Positions 17,521 to 26,817 of a stretch of 64,000 nt of DNA are shown here, one piece after another; position 1 is the first letter of the stretch; each line of letters begins with the position of its first letter. The translations under genes and the position numbers were made by a program. This stretch comes from Actinomycetaceae bacterium TAE3-ERU4 (GTDB lineage: Bacteria; Actinomycetota; Actinomycetes; Actinomycetales; Actinomycetaceae), in contig JAHUUJ010000001.1 in NCBI GenBank assembly GCA_019218365.1, forward strand, positions 372,001 through 436,000, written 5' to 3'. Under the pieces are notes generated by a model. The model saw only the letters and a list, made by a program, of their open reading frames with translations. It made no database searches and was not told the DNA's origin.

Positions 17521-20091
17521 CTAACTGTCTCTACGTTCCTCGTAGGCGGTTGCTTGAACAATATCTTGTGGGGTTACACGGCGACCCTTTTTAACGCGAC
17601 GTGCAATACCAAAAATTAAGATAGCGGCACAAAGTCCACCGATGAACAAAACCCCTGTTCTTTCCCAATTAGCTCGCACATTAACAATCAAAGAGACGGG
17701 TTTAGCTAAAGAATCTTCAGAATCATTGAAAGCTATGATGGTGGCTTTAATATCACCTGAACCAACTCCCCGGAGCTTCACATATGCAGTTGTTGGAGAT
17801 GATGGAGTCAGAGAAGTTTTCGTTATTCCTGGCGAAGCAAGGCGAGGGTTACGTGATTCTAATTCAAGATTTATATGGGCTGTCCACGGAAGAGTATTAG
17901 TTACCTGAACAGGAAGTGCGGAGTCCCCGTAAATCATTAAAACGGACTTAGGGGCGCTCAAAACAAAAGGATTCCAATAGGGAGCCAAAGAATCTTGCCA
18001 GGTAGTTAAAACTCCACCAGGTACACGACTGAGTTGGAAGAGAGCCGACTTTTCTAACGGTTCCATCATCTTTTGGGGAGAACTTAAAGTGGTCGAAAGC
18101 TGATGAAGTCGAGCGAGGTTAACTTTAAGTGATTCAGCCTGAGTGGGGCGGATGGTGGCGGGACCGAAAACTGCGTCATTTGGATTATCACTAACCAGGT
18201 TTTCGTTTCTGTGTAGAGTCAATTTTTGGTTAGCGAAAGGCAAATTAAGAACTTGATCGAGGGAAAGCTGTTCAGCCCCCACCTGTTGCTTAAGGGTGTT
18301 TACAACACCCAGTGCAGATTTAAAATGCTCTGGATCGGAAGGGAGCGGCAAAGCTAGAAGCAAAGTCTCGTGTCCCTTAGTTTCCAGCGATCCTGCGGCA
18401 ACCCCTAAAAGAGCTTGCTGTGCGGTGAAGCGAGAATTGTAGTCAAGACCAGAATCGCTAGCTCGCTGTAGCAAAGTTGCCGCTAGAGAATCTATAACCA
18501 CACTCCTATAGCTTTCTTTTCCAATCTCTAAACTTCCCAGCCCGTTGTGAGAAAGCTGATTTGTTGCATCAAGCTGATTACTTTCTATCAGCGGAATAAG
18601 CGGCGTTCCTTGCGGCAATTTTAAGTCTGGTAAAGCCGGTGCATCCTCGGATAGGAAAGGAAGGAAAATGGGGGTGGTCTTAGACGCTTCTAAGGTGGTT
18701 GACGAAGTTGTTGATTTGTTGTTTAATACCTTTTCTTTAAAGTCCTCAGTAAAGGTAAGTGAAGAATTAGCTAGAGAGGTTGTGGGCGGTCCACCCCATT
18801 TGCCGGCAATCCAGGAAGGGGTTGCCCAAGGAAGTAGAGCAACCTGTTGTGCAGGAAGTTCTTGTAACTTTTTGAGGGAAGGGACTAATACTTGTTGCTG
18901 AGAGGTAAGTAAATCCAGCCAACTGTTATCAATGTTGGGTTTCTGAGGTATCTCAGGAGAACTTGGAGTTCCTATGGGGGAATCTGGAGTTTTTGTTGAG
19001 TTGCCTTCTGTGTTTAAAGGAAGTGGCGCAGGAGAAGGTTCCAGAGTGCGTTGTCTATCTTCTGGAGTTATGGCTCCCGGGTGGTTGTCAGGGGAAGGGG
19101 TTTCCCCCGGTTCGGGAGTCTTGGAAAGTGCGGGGTTTTTAGTGGGCGGGCGAGAAGGTGAGTTTACGTTTAGATAATTATCCGAGTTTGCGTAGAACTC
19201 AGAAATAGCCGCCGCCAAATCGGGTTCTGGCGCCTTTGTGGAAGAATATTGGAACAGGGAAGGGTCAACCACTGTTAAAACATTAGCTTCGTGCGCTAAG
19301 GACAAGAGTTTCTCAACCCTATCTTTAGCTGCGGTTGAGGGGTTGGGGTGGGAAAAATCCTTAGAAGTAAATCGGACCAGGTTTAGCGGAAGTAGTTTAG
19401 AGGAAGTTTTTTCGGAGGTATAGGGGAGAATTGTTCTAGCGGTATTCTTAAAAATTTTTGCTTGAAAATCAGGCTTAACGCCTTTATTTAAGTCAATTTC
19501 GCCAACCGCTTCGTAGGTGTAGGTAGCGCCTGAAGTTTTTAGAATAGAAGGTTTGTTCCCGCCATTTGCCTGCCACTCTTTAACTCGTTGTGCTGCAGAC
19601 TTCGCGCTGGCCGAAGTTGATGAAGTGGCGTAAGTATGGGTTTTTAGAAGAATCCCATAAGCGCCGCTTTTGCGGAAAGCTTGATTGGCGATAGATTCTG
19701 GAATAGTAATCTTTAATTCGGCTTGTTCATTGGGTAATATACTTGGAAGTGTCAAGCTGGACAACAGTTTTGTGTGTGGCTCCGGAAGTTCTTTGTTGGC
19801 GCTTGTCCAGTCCGTCCAGCTATTTTTTAAACTAATCGCCTCCGCGGTGGAATAGACGGAAAGAGACGGGGAGTTTAGGAAAGCCCCTGTCGTGTTCTTC
19901 AAGTTGATTGTAACTTTTAAATCACCGCGTCCCTGATATAGAGAAGGCGTAAAACCGTTAACATCTACCTGCAGATTTTCCGTTGTTGGTACTGGCGCCG
20001 CTGTCGCCAAGGTGGTTGGGAAAATTCCCAGCGAGAGGGCGGATAGGGTAAAGAAAATCGAGGAGCGGGGGAAACGAATGCGGAAAACCAA
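17521..20091 (-). CDS. Large secreted/membrane-anchored DUF6049 family protein
   Basis: 856 residues. An N-terminal signal segment (hydrophobic about 10-30, ending near ATAAPV), a long extracytoplasmic region, a Pro/Ser/Thr-rich insert at about 310-390, and a C-terminal membrane anchor (VLFIGGLCAAILIFGIA) followed by basic residues. Position between the NUDIX gene and the trxB block matches the conserved actinobacterial DUF6049 gene (Rv3909 position in M. tuberculosis); function unknown. The likely start is a TTG at 20089-20091, three bases after the NUDIX stop, with GGGGGA upstream; start confidence is moderate. Confidence 0.75.
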   Translation of the reverse strand: MVFRIRFPRSSIFFTLSALSLGIFPTTLATAAPVPTTENLQVDVNGFTPSLYQGRGDLKVTINLKNTTGAFLNSPSLSVYSTAEAISLKNSWTDWTSANKELPEPHTKLLSSLTLPSILPNEQAELKITIPESIANQAFRKSGAYGILLKTHTYATSSTSASAKSAAQRVKEWQANGGNKPSILKTSGATYTYEAVGEIDLNKGVKPDFQAKIFKNTARTILPYTSEKTSSKLLPLNLVRFTSKDFSHPNPSTAAKDRVEKLLSLAHEANVLTVVDPSLFQYSSTKAPEPDLAAAISEFYANSDNYLNVNSPSRPPTKNPALSKTPEPGETPSPDNHPGAITPEDRQRTLEPSPAPLPLNTEGNSTKTPDSPIGTPSSPEIPQKPNIDNSWLDLLTSQQQVLVPSLKKLQELPAQQVALLPWATPSWIAGKWGGPPTTSLANSSLTFTEDFKEKVLNNKSTTSSTTLEASKTTPIFLPFLSEDAPALPDLKLPQGTPLIPLIESNQLDATNQLSHNGLGSLEIGKESYRSVVIDSLAATLLQRASDSGLDYNSRFTAQQALLGVAAGSLETKGHETLLLALPLPSDPEHFKSALGVVNTLKQQVGAEQLSLDQVLNLPFANQKLTLHRNENLVSDNPNDAVFGPATIRPTQAESLKVNLARLHQLSTTLSSPQKMMEPLEKSALFQLSRVPGGVLTTWQDSLAPYWNPFVLSAPKSVLMIYGDSALPVQVTNTLPWTAHINLELESRNPRLASPGITKTSLTPSSPTTAYVKLRGVGSGDIKATIIAFNDSEDSLAKPVSLIVNVRANWERTGVLFIGGLCAAILIFGIARRVKKGRRVTPQDIVQATAYEERRDS

Positions 20092-20093
20092 AA

Positions 20094-20663
20094 TCAGTCC
20101 CCCAAATCCAAGAGCTTCCGGGCGATAGCAACTACGCGACGTTCATTGGGGTAGGCCAAGCGGGTAGCGACAGTTGCTAGAGGAACCCAAGCTGCATCTT
20201 CGGCTTCCTGGTCGGGATCATTTTCCACCGTTAAATCAAAAGTTTTTGCTTCTAACAAGAAATGGTGGACAACTTTGTGGATTCGTCTTCCTGACCCGGC
20301 AAACCAGTAGTCGATTGATGCCAGGTGGGTAATGATATTTCCAAAAATACCGGTTTCTTCGCTAACTTCGCGGACGGCAGCATCCTGCGGGGTTTCGCCT
20401 TCCTCTAAATGCCCCTTAGGGAGACACCACTCAATGTTTCCCAAACGGTTGCGTCGGGCAATAACTGCGACGCAGGCAACCCCATCGATAGGAGCGACAA
20501 TTAGGCCACCAGCAGAAGTCTCATCCACTACCGGGTGTTTACGGTGTGAATTTTTGTAATTTCGGTTATGTCCTCTATCACTGTTTTCAGGCATAGGAAG
20601 GCGCACCCGACCCGATGGAGGGCGGGGAATAGCGCGGTTGCCTGAGGTAAATGGGTGGGACAT
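20094..20663 (-). CDS. NUDIX hydrolase (MutT-like)
   Basis: 189-residue hydrolase of nucleoside-diphosphate-linked substrates. The Nudix box is intact: GHLEEGETPQDAAVREVSEE followed by TGI. The first 45 residues are basic and disordered. It heads a likely operon with the DUF6049 gene (two-base gap) and is divergent from the CCA-adding enzyme, the same arrangement as mutT4 in mycobacteria. The exact substrate is not predictable. Confidence 0.9.
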   Translation of the reverse strand: MSHPFTSGNRAIPRPPSGRVRLPMPENSDRGHNRNYKNSHRKHPVVDETSAGGLIVAPIDGVACVAVIARRNRLGNIEWCLPKGHLEEGETPQDAAVREVSEETGIFGNIITHLASIDYWFAGSGRRIHKVVHHFLLEAKTFDLTVENDPDQEAEDAAWVPLATVATRLAYPNERRVVAIARKLLDLGD

Positions 20664-20726
20664 ACCTTAATCCTAAACTGTGGACGCAAATTACACTCAA
20701 TTAAAAACGGTATGGCAAGCTATTAG

Positions 20727-22181
20727 ATGATGAGTATTTCAACCGAAACTAAAGTAGCTAAGCTACTCGTGAACGCGCAGAAGGCCCTGGGTGCGTTACC
20801 TGCTGATATTTTGGAATTGGGGACCCTGTTTACTGAAGCTGGCTTTGAATTGGCGTTAGTGGGCGGCCCTGTGCGTGATGCGGCGCTCGGTAAAGTTCCA
20901 CACGATTTCGACCTGACCACCAACGCGCGTCCCGAAAAGACGCAAGAGCTGTTGAATACCTGGGGGAAGACCTGGGATGTGGGAAAAGAGTTCGGAACAA
21001 TTGGAGCTGCGCGTGGACAGTTGGTGGTAGAAGTCACTACTTATCGCACCGAGGAGTATGACACCTCTTCCCGCAAACCCGTAGTTGCTTATGGCGATAA
21101 TTTGGAAGGTGACCTCACTCGTCGTGATTTCACGGTAAATGCTATGGCGGTACGACTGCCGCAAATGATTTGGGTTGACCCTCACGGAGGGCTCGAAGAT
21201 CTCGCTACGGGCACTTTGCGCACGCCTGTAACGGCTGTGCAGTCATTCGATGATGATCCGCTACGGATTATGCGTGCAGCTCGCTTCAGTGCACAGCTAG
21301 GGTTTGCTGTTACGGAAGATGTGCTTGCGGCAATGCGGGACATGGCTCCGCGTTTGCAGATTGTTTCGGCAGAGCGAGTGCGTGCGGAACTTGAACGTCT
21401 TATCGTTTCTGATTATCCTCGTGACGGGCTTGAACTAATGGTTCATACAGGGGTTGCTGACCAGGTTTTGCCGGAGTTGTCCGAATTGACAAATACGGTT
21501 GATGAGCACCGTCGCCATAAGGATGTTTACGAGCACACCCTTAAAGTTTTAGAGCAGGCGATAGATTTAGAAACTGGGCCGGACGGTAAGTGTCCAGGAC
21601 CTGATTTCATCTTGCGCTTTGCTGCTTTGATGCACGATGTAGGTAAGCCGGCTACGCGCGCCTACGAACCTAATGGGGTGGTCACTTTCCATCAGCATGA
21701 CATCGTGGGGGCGAAACTGACTCGAAAGCGAATGCAGGCCCTGAAGTTTCCTAAGGAGACAATTAAGGCTGTTACTAAGCTGGTTTCTTTGCATTTACGT
21801 TTCCATGGTTATGGTGAGCAGTCTTGGACCGACTCGGCGGTACGGCGCTATGTAACTGACGCTGGGGAACAGTTGCAGCGGTTACACAGGTTGACGCGTG
21901 CGGATGTTACTACCCAGAATAAACGTAAAGCTGCTCGTCTTGCTCACGCGTATGATGATCTTGAACGGCGAATTGATGAACTGGCAGCAAAAGAAGAACT
22001 AGACGCTATTCGTCCTGATTTGGATGGTCAGCAGATTATGGATCTGCTGGGGTTGAAGCCGGGACGGGAAGTTGGACAAGCACGAGCCTACATGCTTGAA
22101 CGACGTTTGGAACGCGGTCCGGTAGATGAACAAACGGCCCGTGAGGAACTGCTTGAATGGTGGAATAACCGGACACGGTGA
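20727..22181 (+). CDS. pcnA: CCA tRNA nucleotidyltransferase
   Basis: Adds or repairs the tRNA 3' CCA end. 484 residues. The class II nucleotidyltransferase head reads LVGGPVRDAALG and DFDLTTNARPE, with the RRDFTVNAMA motif and the tRNA-binding FDDDPLRIMRAARF segment. A C-terminal HD domain is visible (AALMHDVGKP), as in many actinobacterial homologues. It starts with tandem ATGs at 20727 and 20730. Divergent from the NUDIX gene across 63 bp. Region 22182-22379 downstream holds no gene I can support. Confidence 0.94.
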   Translation: MMSISTETKVAKLLVNAQKALGALPADILELGTLFTEAGFELALVGGPVRDAALGKVPHDFDLTTNARPEKTQELLNTWGKTWDVGKEFGTIGAARGQLVVEVTTYRTEEYDTSSRKPVVAYGDNLEGDLTRRDFTVNAMAVRLPQMIWVDPHGGLEDLATGTLRTPVTAVQSFDDDPLRIMRAARFSAQLGFAVTEDVLAAMRDMAPRLQIVSAERVRAELERLIVSDYPRDGLELMVHTGVADQVLPELSELTNTVDEHRRHKDVYEHTLKVLEQAIDLETGPDGKCPGPDFILRFAALMHDVGKPATRAYEPNGVVTFHQHDIVGAKLTRKRMQALKFPKETIKAVTKLVSLHLRFHGYGEQSWTDSAVRRYVTDAGEQLQRLHRLTRADVTTQNKRKAARLAHAYDDLERRIDELAAKEELDAIRPDLDGQQIMDLLGLKPGREVGQARAYMLERRLERGPVDEQTAREELLEWWNNRTR

Positions 22182-22379
22182 CAGAAAAGGGGTGGTGAGG
22201 TATCTCCCGCCTGAGATGAAGGCTTCACAAATAGCGTTCAATGATCTTATCTGTCTGCCTAAGAGCGTAGAATCGGGCTAATGTAATTTCCTTTACGAGG
22301 TCCTAAAGCATGGGTCTGATGTAATGGAGAAAAGTTTAAGCGGCCCGGAATATCCGAGCCTTGAATCAGGAGTTAATGA

Positions 22380-24704
22380 ATGACGACTTCTCGTGGTGGC
22401 GACGCTGAGAACACGCGGACTACCCCTCGCAACTCGGGGGCGAAGAAAAGCGCGGCAACTCCTTTGCCTTCGCGCCGACAGGGCGGTGACTCGTCAGGAA
22501 AATCTTTTACTGCTCTCATGGGGAACAAGGGGCCGCGGCGTCATCATGCAACGAAGAAGCGACCGTGGGGAAAACGAATCCTATGGGGTCTTTTATGGCT
22601 TTCTTTAATTGGCATTATTCTTGCGGGAATTATTTTTATTGCTTCGTTTTACCTAATTAAAGTTCCCAGTGTGGATGAGGCGGTGCGTGCACAGCGCTCT
22701 GTTGTCTACTACGCGGATGGAAAAGAAGAAATTGGGTCACTTTCTCGGGTGAACCGACGGATTATCGACACCACCAAGATTCCAAAGTATGTGGGGCTTG
22801 CGGTAGTTGCTTCCGAAGACCGTACTTTCTTTGAGAATAACGGGGTTGATTTAAAGGGAATTGCACGAGCCTTTTGGAATAACCTACGAGGCGGGAAGCG
22901 ACAGGGTGCTTCGACTTTGACCCAACAGTACGTAGAAAACTATTACACAGGTTCACGTGGCGGGTATATCGGTAAGTATCGTGAAGCAATTTTGGCTCTG
23001 AAGATTAACCAGACGCAGACTAAACAAGAGATTCTCAATAACTACCTGAACACTATTTACTTTGGTCGTTCTGCTTACGGGATTGAAGCTGCCGCCCGCG
23101 CCTATTTTGATAAGAGCGCAAAAGATTTAACCGTTTCCGAGGCGGCTATGATTGCGGGAATTATCCCTGCGCCCTCTTCTTGGGATCCAGCGAAGAACCG
23201 TCCCCAGGCGGAGCGTCGGTGGGAGCGTGTAATCAAGTTGATGGCCGAGGATGGATGGATTACTCCCCAGCAGAAGCAGGAAGCTAAGTTCCCGAAGTTT
23301 ATTGAAAAAACTACTTTTGTACAACGTGCGGGAAACTCTGGATATCTACTTGATCAGGTTAGCGCCGAGGCAGTAAAAGATGCCGGTATGGATAAGGAAG
23401 ACCTGAAGAATGGTGGATATAGAATTGTCACCACTGTCGTAAAGGCAAGACAGGATGAGATGGAGCAAACCATCAAGGATATGCCTAAGGGAGCTTCGCC
23501 GAACCTTCATGTGGGGATGATTTCGGTAGATAACGCTACTGGTGGGATTCTTGCTGAGTATCCGGGTTCTGATTATGCGAAATCGCAGCGCAACATCGTT
23601 ACGGAAGATACCCTCCACCCTGGATCGACTTTTAAGCCGTTTACTTTGATGGCGGCTTTGGAAGAGGGAAAGACCATTTACAACACCTATAGCGGTAGTT
23701 CTCCAGCTTCTTTCCCTGGTCTGCCCAATTGGCACCCGAGTAACTTTGGGGGAATATCCTATGGTCGAGTAACGTTACGTAAGGCAACCGCGCTATCTAT
23801 TAACACGGCGTATCTGCGTTTGAACTATGATTTGGGTGCTTCTAAGACTAAGGACATGGCCATTAATATGGGTATTCCGGCTGATACCGTTGGTTTGGAT
23901 GATGCTCTTTCTAATACTTTGGGTACTTGTTCAGTTCACCTGATTGATTTAGCCCAGGCATACACTACTTTGGCGAACTATGGTTCCCAACGTCCGGTGC
24001 ATATTATTCGGGAAATTCGTGACTCTAACAATAAAGTGGTTTATTCTGCGCCAACTAAACGGCAGCAGGTTTTAGATCCGAATATCGCTAAGAATGTACT
24101 GATTGCCATGGGGGATGTGGTTGCCTACGGATCTGGTGAAAATGCCCAGATACGTGGTTGGCGACCAGCTGGAAAAACAGGTACTTCAAACGACAACAAG
24201 TCGGCCGTATTTGTGGGACTTGTCCCTCAGGTAACTACTGTGGTGGGAATGTTCCAAACAGGAAAGAACGGTGCTGAAGACACCATTACTCCATTTGGTG
24301 GTTATCGTGAAATTACAGGTGGTTCAATTCCAAGTGAACTTTGGAAAGATTACATGGATAAGGCGTTGAAGGATTTGACACCAGAACGTTTTGAGCGTCC
24401 CCAGCGTACGGTAGCTTCTTTCGATAATGACACTGCTCCTGCGCAGGAAAAAGAAAGCCCGGAAGAAACTCCGGAAAAGCCGAAGCAAGAGGCTCCCCAA
24501 ACGGCGGATACCCAGCAGCCTAAACAGGAAAATTCAGATAAATCCAAGCCCTCTGAAAATAAGGAAAATAAGGATAAGGGTGCCGATAAAGCCCCCGAGA
24601 AAGAGCAGCCGAAGAATAAGAACAAGCAGGAAGACTCTGGAAAGTCGAAACCCAAGCAGGGTAAGGGTGAATCAAATAAACCTAAGAAACCCGGGAACTC
24701 GTAA
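22380..24704 (+). CDS. Class A penicillin-binding protein (glycosyltransferase/transpeptidase)
   Basis: Bifunctional peptidoglycan synthase, 774 residues. Basic cytoplasmic N terminus, membrane anchor at about 67-93, GT51 domain with the catalytic Glu146 in ASEDRTFFENNGVD and the RQGASTLTQQYVENYY motif, then a transpeptidase domain with SxxK (Ser416-Lys419 in GSTFKPF), SxN (Ser473-Asn475) and KTGTS near residue 600. The last about 95 residues are Lys/Glu/Pro repeats, probably disordered outside the cell. PonA/PBP1A-like; no PASTA domain. It begins with ATG after AGGAG. Confidence 0.95.
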   Translation: MTTSRGGDAENTRTTPRNSGAKKSAATPLPSRRQGGDSSGKSFTALMGNKGPRRHHATKKRPWGKRILWGLLWLSLIGIILAGIIFIASFYLIKVPSVDEAVRAQRSVVYYADGKEEIGSLSRVNRRIIDTTKIPKYVGLAVVASEDRTFFENNGVDLKGIARAFWNNLRGGKRQGASTLTQQYVENYYTGSRGGYIGKYREAILALKINQTQTKQEILNNYLNTIYFGRSAYGIEAAARAYFDKSAKDLTVSEAAMIAGIIPAPSSWDPAKNRPQAERRWERVIKLMAEDGWITPQQKQEAKFPKFIEKTTFVQRAGNSGYLLDQVSAEAVKDAGMDKEDLKNGGYRIVTTVVKARQDEMEQTIKDMPKGASPNLHVGMISVDNATGGILAEYPGSDYAKSQRNIVTEDTLHPGSTFKPFTLMAALEEGKTIYNTYSGSSPASFPGLPNWHPSNFGGISYGRVTLRKATALSINTAYLRLNYDLGASKTKDMAINMGIPADTVGLDDALSNTLGTCSVHLIDLAQAYTTLANYGSQRPVHIIREIRDSNNKVVYSAPTKRQQVLDPNIAKNVLIAMGDVVAYGSGENAQIRGWRPAGKTGTSNDNKSAVFVGLVPQVTTVVGMFQTGKNGAEDTITPFGGYREITGGSIPSELWKDYMDKALKDLTPERFERPQRTVASFDNDTAPAQEKESPEETPEKPKQEAPQTADTQQPKQENSDKSKPSENKENKDKGADKAPEKEQPKNKNKQEDSGKSKPKQGKGESNKPKKPGNS

Positions 24705-24739
24705 CCTAGGTCACTTAGTTATATATTTGTAATTAAATA

Positions 24740-24768
24740 TTGACTCTTCGTAACCGTAGTGTTATATT
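24740..24768 (+). promoter_or_regulatory. Strong candidate housekeeping promoter after the PBP gene
   Basis: TTGACT (24740-24745), exactly 17 bases, TATATT (24763-24768). This is the best -35/-10 pair I noticed in the window, and no protein gene follows it on the plus strand; it is followed within about 60 bases by a strong terminator. Confidence 0.55.
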
Positions 24769-24774
24769 TGGTTA

Positions 24775-24872
24775 CACCTTTCATTGGAATCTCCTTTAAT
24801 TCCGGGGTGGTAGCCGGAAGCAAAGAATTAAATCCCCCCAAACTAACAGTTTGGGGGGATTTAATTTTATTT
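24775..24872 (+). ncRNA. Candidate small RNA (about 95 nt), unknown function
   Basis: Inferred transcript from the promoter at 24740-24768 to the terminator ending near 24872. It contains no plausible ORF with a ribosome site. Internal pairing is possible (GGAAT/ATTCC around 24785-24802, then CCGG...CCGG). It does not match SRP RNA, 6S RNA, tmRNA or RNase P RNA in length and motifs. The ends are estimates. Confidence 0.4.
24826..24866. terminator. Bidirectional terminator between PBP/sRNA and rplI
   Basis: 18-bp perfect stem (24826-24843 with 24849-24866) around TAACA, with a C6/G6 block and A/T-rich flanks, followed by TTTTATTT on the plus strand. It can serve the plus-strand transcripts and the rplI operon on the minus strand. 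Confidence 0.85.
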
Positions 24873-24902
24873 AGCTTTGCCTACAGGCAATCACCTAGAA
24901 AA

Positions 24903-25349
24903 TTAGGCGCGAGCTACCTGTACCTTAACCTTGGCGGAAACGTCAGACATTAGGTTGACGGTTACGTCGTAGGCACCAACAGACTTGATGGTGGAAGGAA
25001 TGACGACCTTGCGGCGGTCAATGCTCTGTCCTAGCTGTTCCTTGATGGAGTCAGCAATGTCTGCGGAAGAAACGGCACCGAAAAGACGACCGGCTTCGGT
25101 GGCGGAACGCGAAATGCGTACTACCTTACCGTTCAGCGAGTCGCGTACGGCGCGAGCGTCTTCGAGAGAAGCGATTTCGCGCTTGCGACGAGCTGCTGCC
25201 ATCTGCTCTAGCTGAGCGCCAGCACCCTTGGTCCACTTGACCGCAAGCTTACGAGGAACGAGGTAGTTACGGCCGTAACCGTCCTTAACCTCGACTACAT
25301 CGCCAGCGGCACCCAGGTTTTCAACGTCGTGAGTCAGAATAAGTTTCAT
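24903..25349 (-). CDS. rplI: 50S ribosomal protein L9
   Basis: 148 residues, complete length. N-terminal RNA-binding domain (MKLILTHDVENLGAAGDVVEVK, given as two parts: MKLILTHDVENLG and GYGRNYLVPRKLA), connecting helix and C-terminal domain. Last gene of rpsF-ssb-rpsR-rplI, 20 bases after rpsR, ending at the shared terminator. Confidence 0.98.
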   Translation of the reverse strand: MKLILTHDVENLGAAGDVVEVKDGYGRNYLVPRKLAVKWTKGAGAQLEQMAAARRKREIASLEDARAVRDSLNGKVVRISRSATEAGRLFGAVSSADIADSIKEQLGQSIDRRKVVIPSTIKSVGAYDVTVNLMSDVSAKVKVQVARA

Positions 25350-25369
25350 TTTTGTGAGTCCCTTTCTGA

Positions 25370-25612
25370 TCAGCGGCCGGTGGTGGAGTAGGGCAACAGA
25401 GCCATTTCGCGCGCGTTCTTAATGGCGCGTGCGAGCTTGCGCTGTTCCTGTACGGAAACACCGGTTACGCGACGGGCGCGAATCTTACCGCGGTCCGAGA
25501 TGAACTTGCGCAGAAGAGCGGTGTCTTTGTAGTCAATCTTTTCAATCTTGGCCGACTTAAGAGGGTTTGCCTTCTTCTTAATCGGCTTGTTGCGAAGTGG
25601 CTGCTTCGCCAT
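25370..25612 (-). CDS. rpsR: 30S ribosomal protein S18
   Basis: 80 residues with the S18 core [19 protein letters not shown] and [19 protein letters not shown] (short overlapping parts quoted), ending LPYSTTGR. No Cys-rich zinc site is visible. Third gene of the operon. Confidence 0.97.
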   Translation of the reverse strand: MAKQPLRNKPIKKKANPLKSAKIEKIDYKDTALLRKFISDRGKIRARRVTGVSVQEQRKLARAIKNAREMALLPYSTTGR

Positions 25613-25681
25613 AGTGGGTTCTCCTTACGAGTAGCGCCCGAGGGGAGTAATAAAAATATCTCCCGGTGGGCTGACATGAGT

Positions 25682-26230
25682 TTAGAAAGGCGGTTCGTCG
25701 TCAAAGTTTGTGCCGGCAGGTGCAGCCCACGGATCTTCGGCAGTGCCGCCCGCAGGGGCGCCAAATCCACCGTTACCGTAGTTACCCTGCGGCCTTTGCG
25801 CGCCGCCGTATGAGCCTTGGTTACCGCCTGCGCTGTATCCGCCGCGACCACCCTGAGCGTCAGCGCGTTGAGTGCGCTTAACGTCGGCGGTGGCGTAACG
25901 GAGCGAGGGGCCGACCTCGTCTACCTGCATCTCTAAAGAGGTGCGGTTTTCACCTTCGCGAGTCTTGTAGGAACGCGATTCGAGACGACCAGAAACGATT
26001 ACGCGAGTTCCCTTACGGAGAGACTCGGCAACGTTCTCGGCAACATCACGCCAGACTGAACAGCGCATGAACAGGGTTTCCCCGTCACGCCATTCGCCTG
26101 ACTGTCGATCGAAGGTGCGCGGGGTGGAAGCAACAGTAAACGAAGCTACGGCCACACCCGAAGGGGTGAATCGTAGTTCCGGGTCTGCTGTCAGATTACC
26201 GATGACGGTGAGTTGTGTTTCGCCGGCCAT
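25682..26230 (-). CDS. ssb: Single-stranded DNA-binding protein
   Basis: 182 residues. N-terminal OB fold (about 1-115; [18 protein letters not shown], then [17 protein letters not shown]), a Gly/Gln/Asn-rich linker and the acidic protein-interaction tip DDEPPF. Second gene of the operon, where the coupling of replication and ribosomal genes is conserved in bacteria. Confidence 0.97.
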   Translation of the reverse strand: MAGETQLTVIGNLTADPELRFTPSGVAVASFTVASTPRTFDRQSGEWRDGETLFMRCSVWRDVAENVAESLRKGTRVIVSGRLESRSYKTREGENRTSLEMQVDEVGPSLRYATADVKRTQRADAQGGRGGYSAGGNQGSYGGAQRPQGNYGNGGFGAPAGGTAEDPWAAPAGTNFDDEPPF

Positions 26231-26258
26231 GTTTGCTCCTTCGACTAGATGGCTTTAC

Positions 26259-26546
26259 TTACGCGCCCGGGCGCATCAACTTGGTGCGCATGACGGTTTC
26301 GTTTAGGTTGAGCTGACGGTCGAGTTCGGCCGCGTACTCAGGGGTGGTGGTCATGTCGATGACGACGTAAATACCTTCCGTCTTCTTGAGAATCGGGTAG
26401 GCCAAGCGGCGCTTGCCCCACACGTCCAAGTTTTCGACGCTACCGCCGTTGTCGGTGACAACAGTAAGTAGCTTTTCGAGTGACGGGGTGACTGTACGCT
26501 CGTCAACCTCGGGGTTGAGAATCACCATTAGTTCGTAGTGACGCAT
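26259..26546 (-). CDS. rpsF: 30S ribosomal protein S6
   Basis: 95 residues: [16 protein letters not shown] at the start, [10 protein letters not shown] and a C terminus ending [15 protein letters not shown]. No glutamate tail of the E. coli type. First gene of the operon, with GGAGGT-type site just upstream (about 26558). Confidence 0.97.
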   Translation of the reverse strand: MRHYELMVILNPEVDERTVTPSLEKLLTVVTDNGGSVENLDVWGKRRLAYPILKKTEGIYVVIDMTTTPEYAAELDRQLNLNETVMRTKLMRPGA

Positions 26547-26576
26547 ACTTTTAACCCACCTCCTTTGGTCTTAGCG

Positions 26577-26595
26577 GTCACGGTCTTTCCGTGAC
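26577..26595 (-). promoter_or_regulatory. Hairpin in the rpsF leader
   Basis: GTCACGG/CCGTGAC, 7-bp perfect stem with a 5-base loop, about 35 bases before the rpsF start. Many bacteria have an S6:S18-binding leader here. I cannot show the diagnostic bulge, so this is only a candidate. The 26596-26817 remainder holds no gene I can support. Confidence 0.3.
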
Positions 26596-26817
26596 AGGAG
26601 GGTTGTATGCCCTTGCGGCGCTGATTCCAAAACTAATAACCGGGTGGTTACTGGTCTTGGGCGCACGCCCTAAAAGAATATCAGTTATTACGGGTGAGGG
26701 CTATCCTTGGAAACGGTATAACCGCTCACTATTACGCGAATTTTGGGGTATTTTCACTCTGATTGAAAGGTGAAGAAAAATGCTTGTGGGTTCGCGGGTG
26801 TAGGGAATTAGAAATCC

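Noticed and set aside
24775-24872. Small SRP RNA, 6S RNA or tRNA identity for the candidate RNA
   Set aside because: It has no SRP apical-loop consensus, is too short for 6S, and has no cloverleaf.
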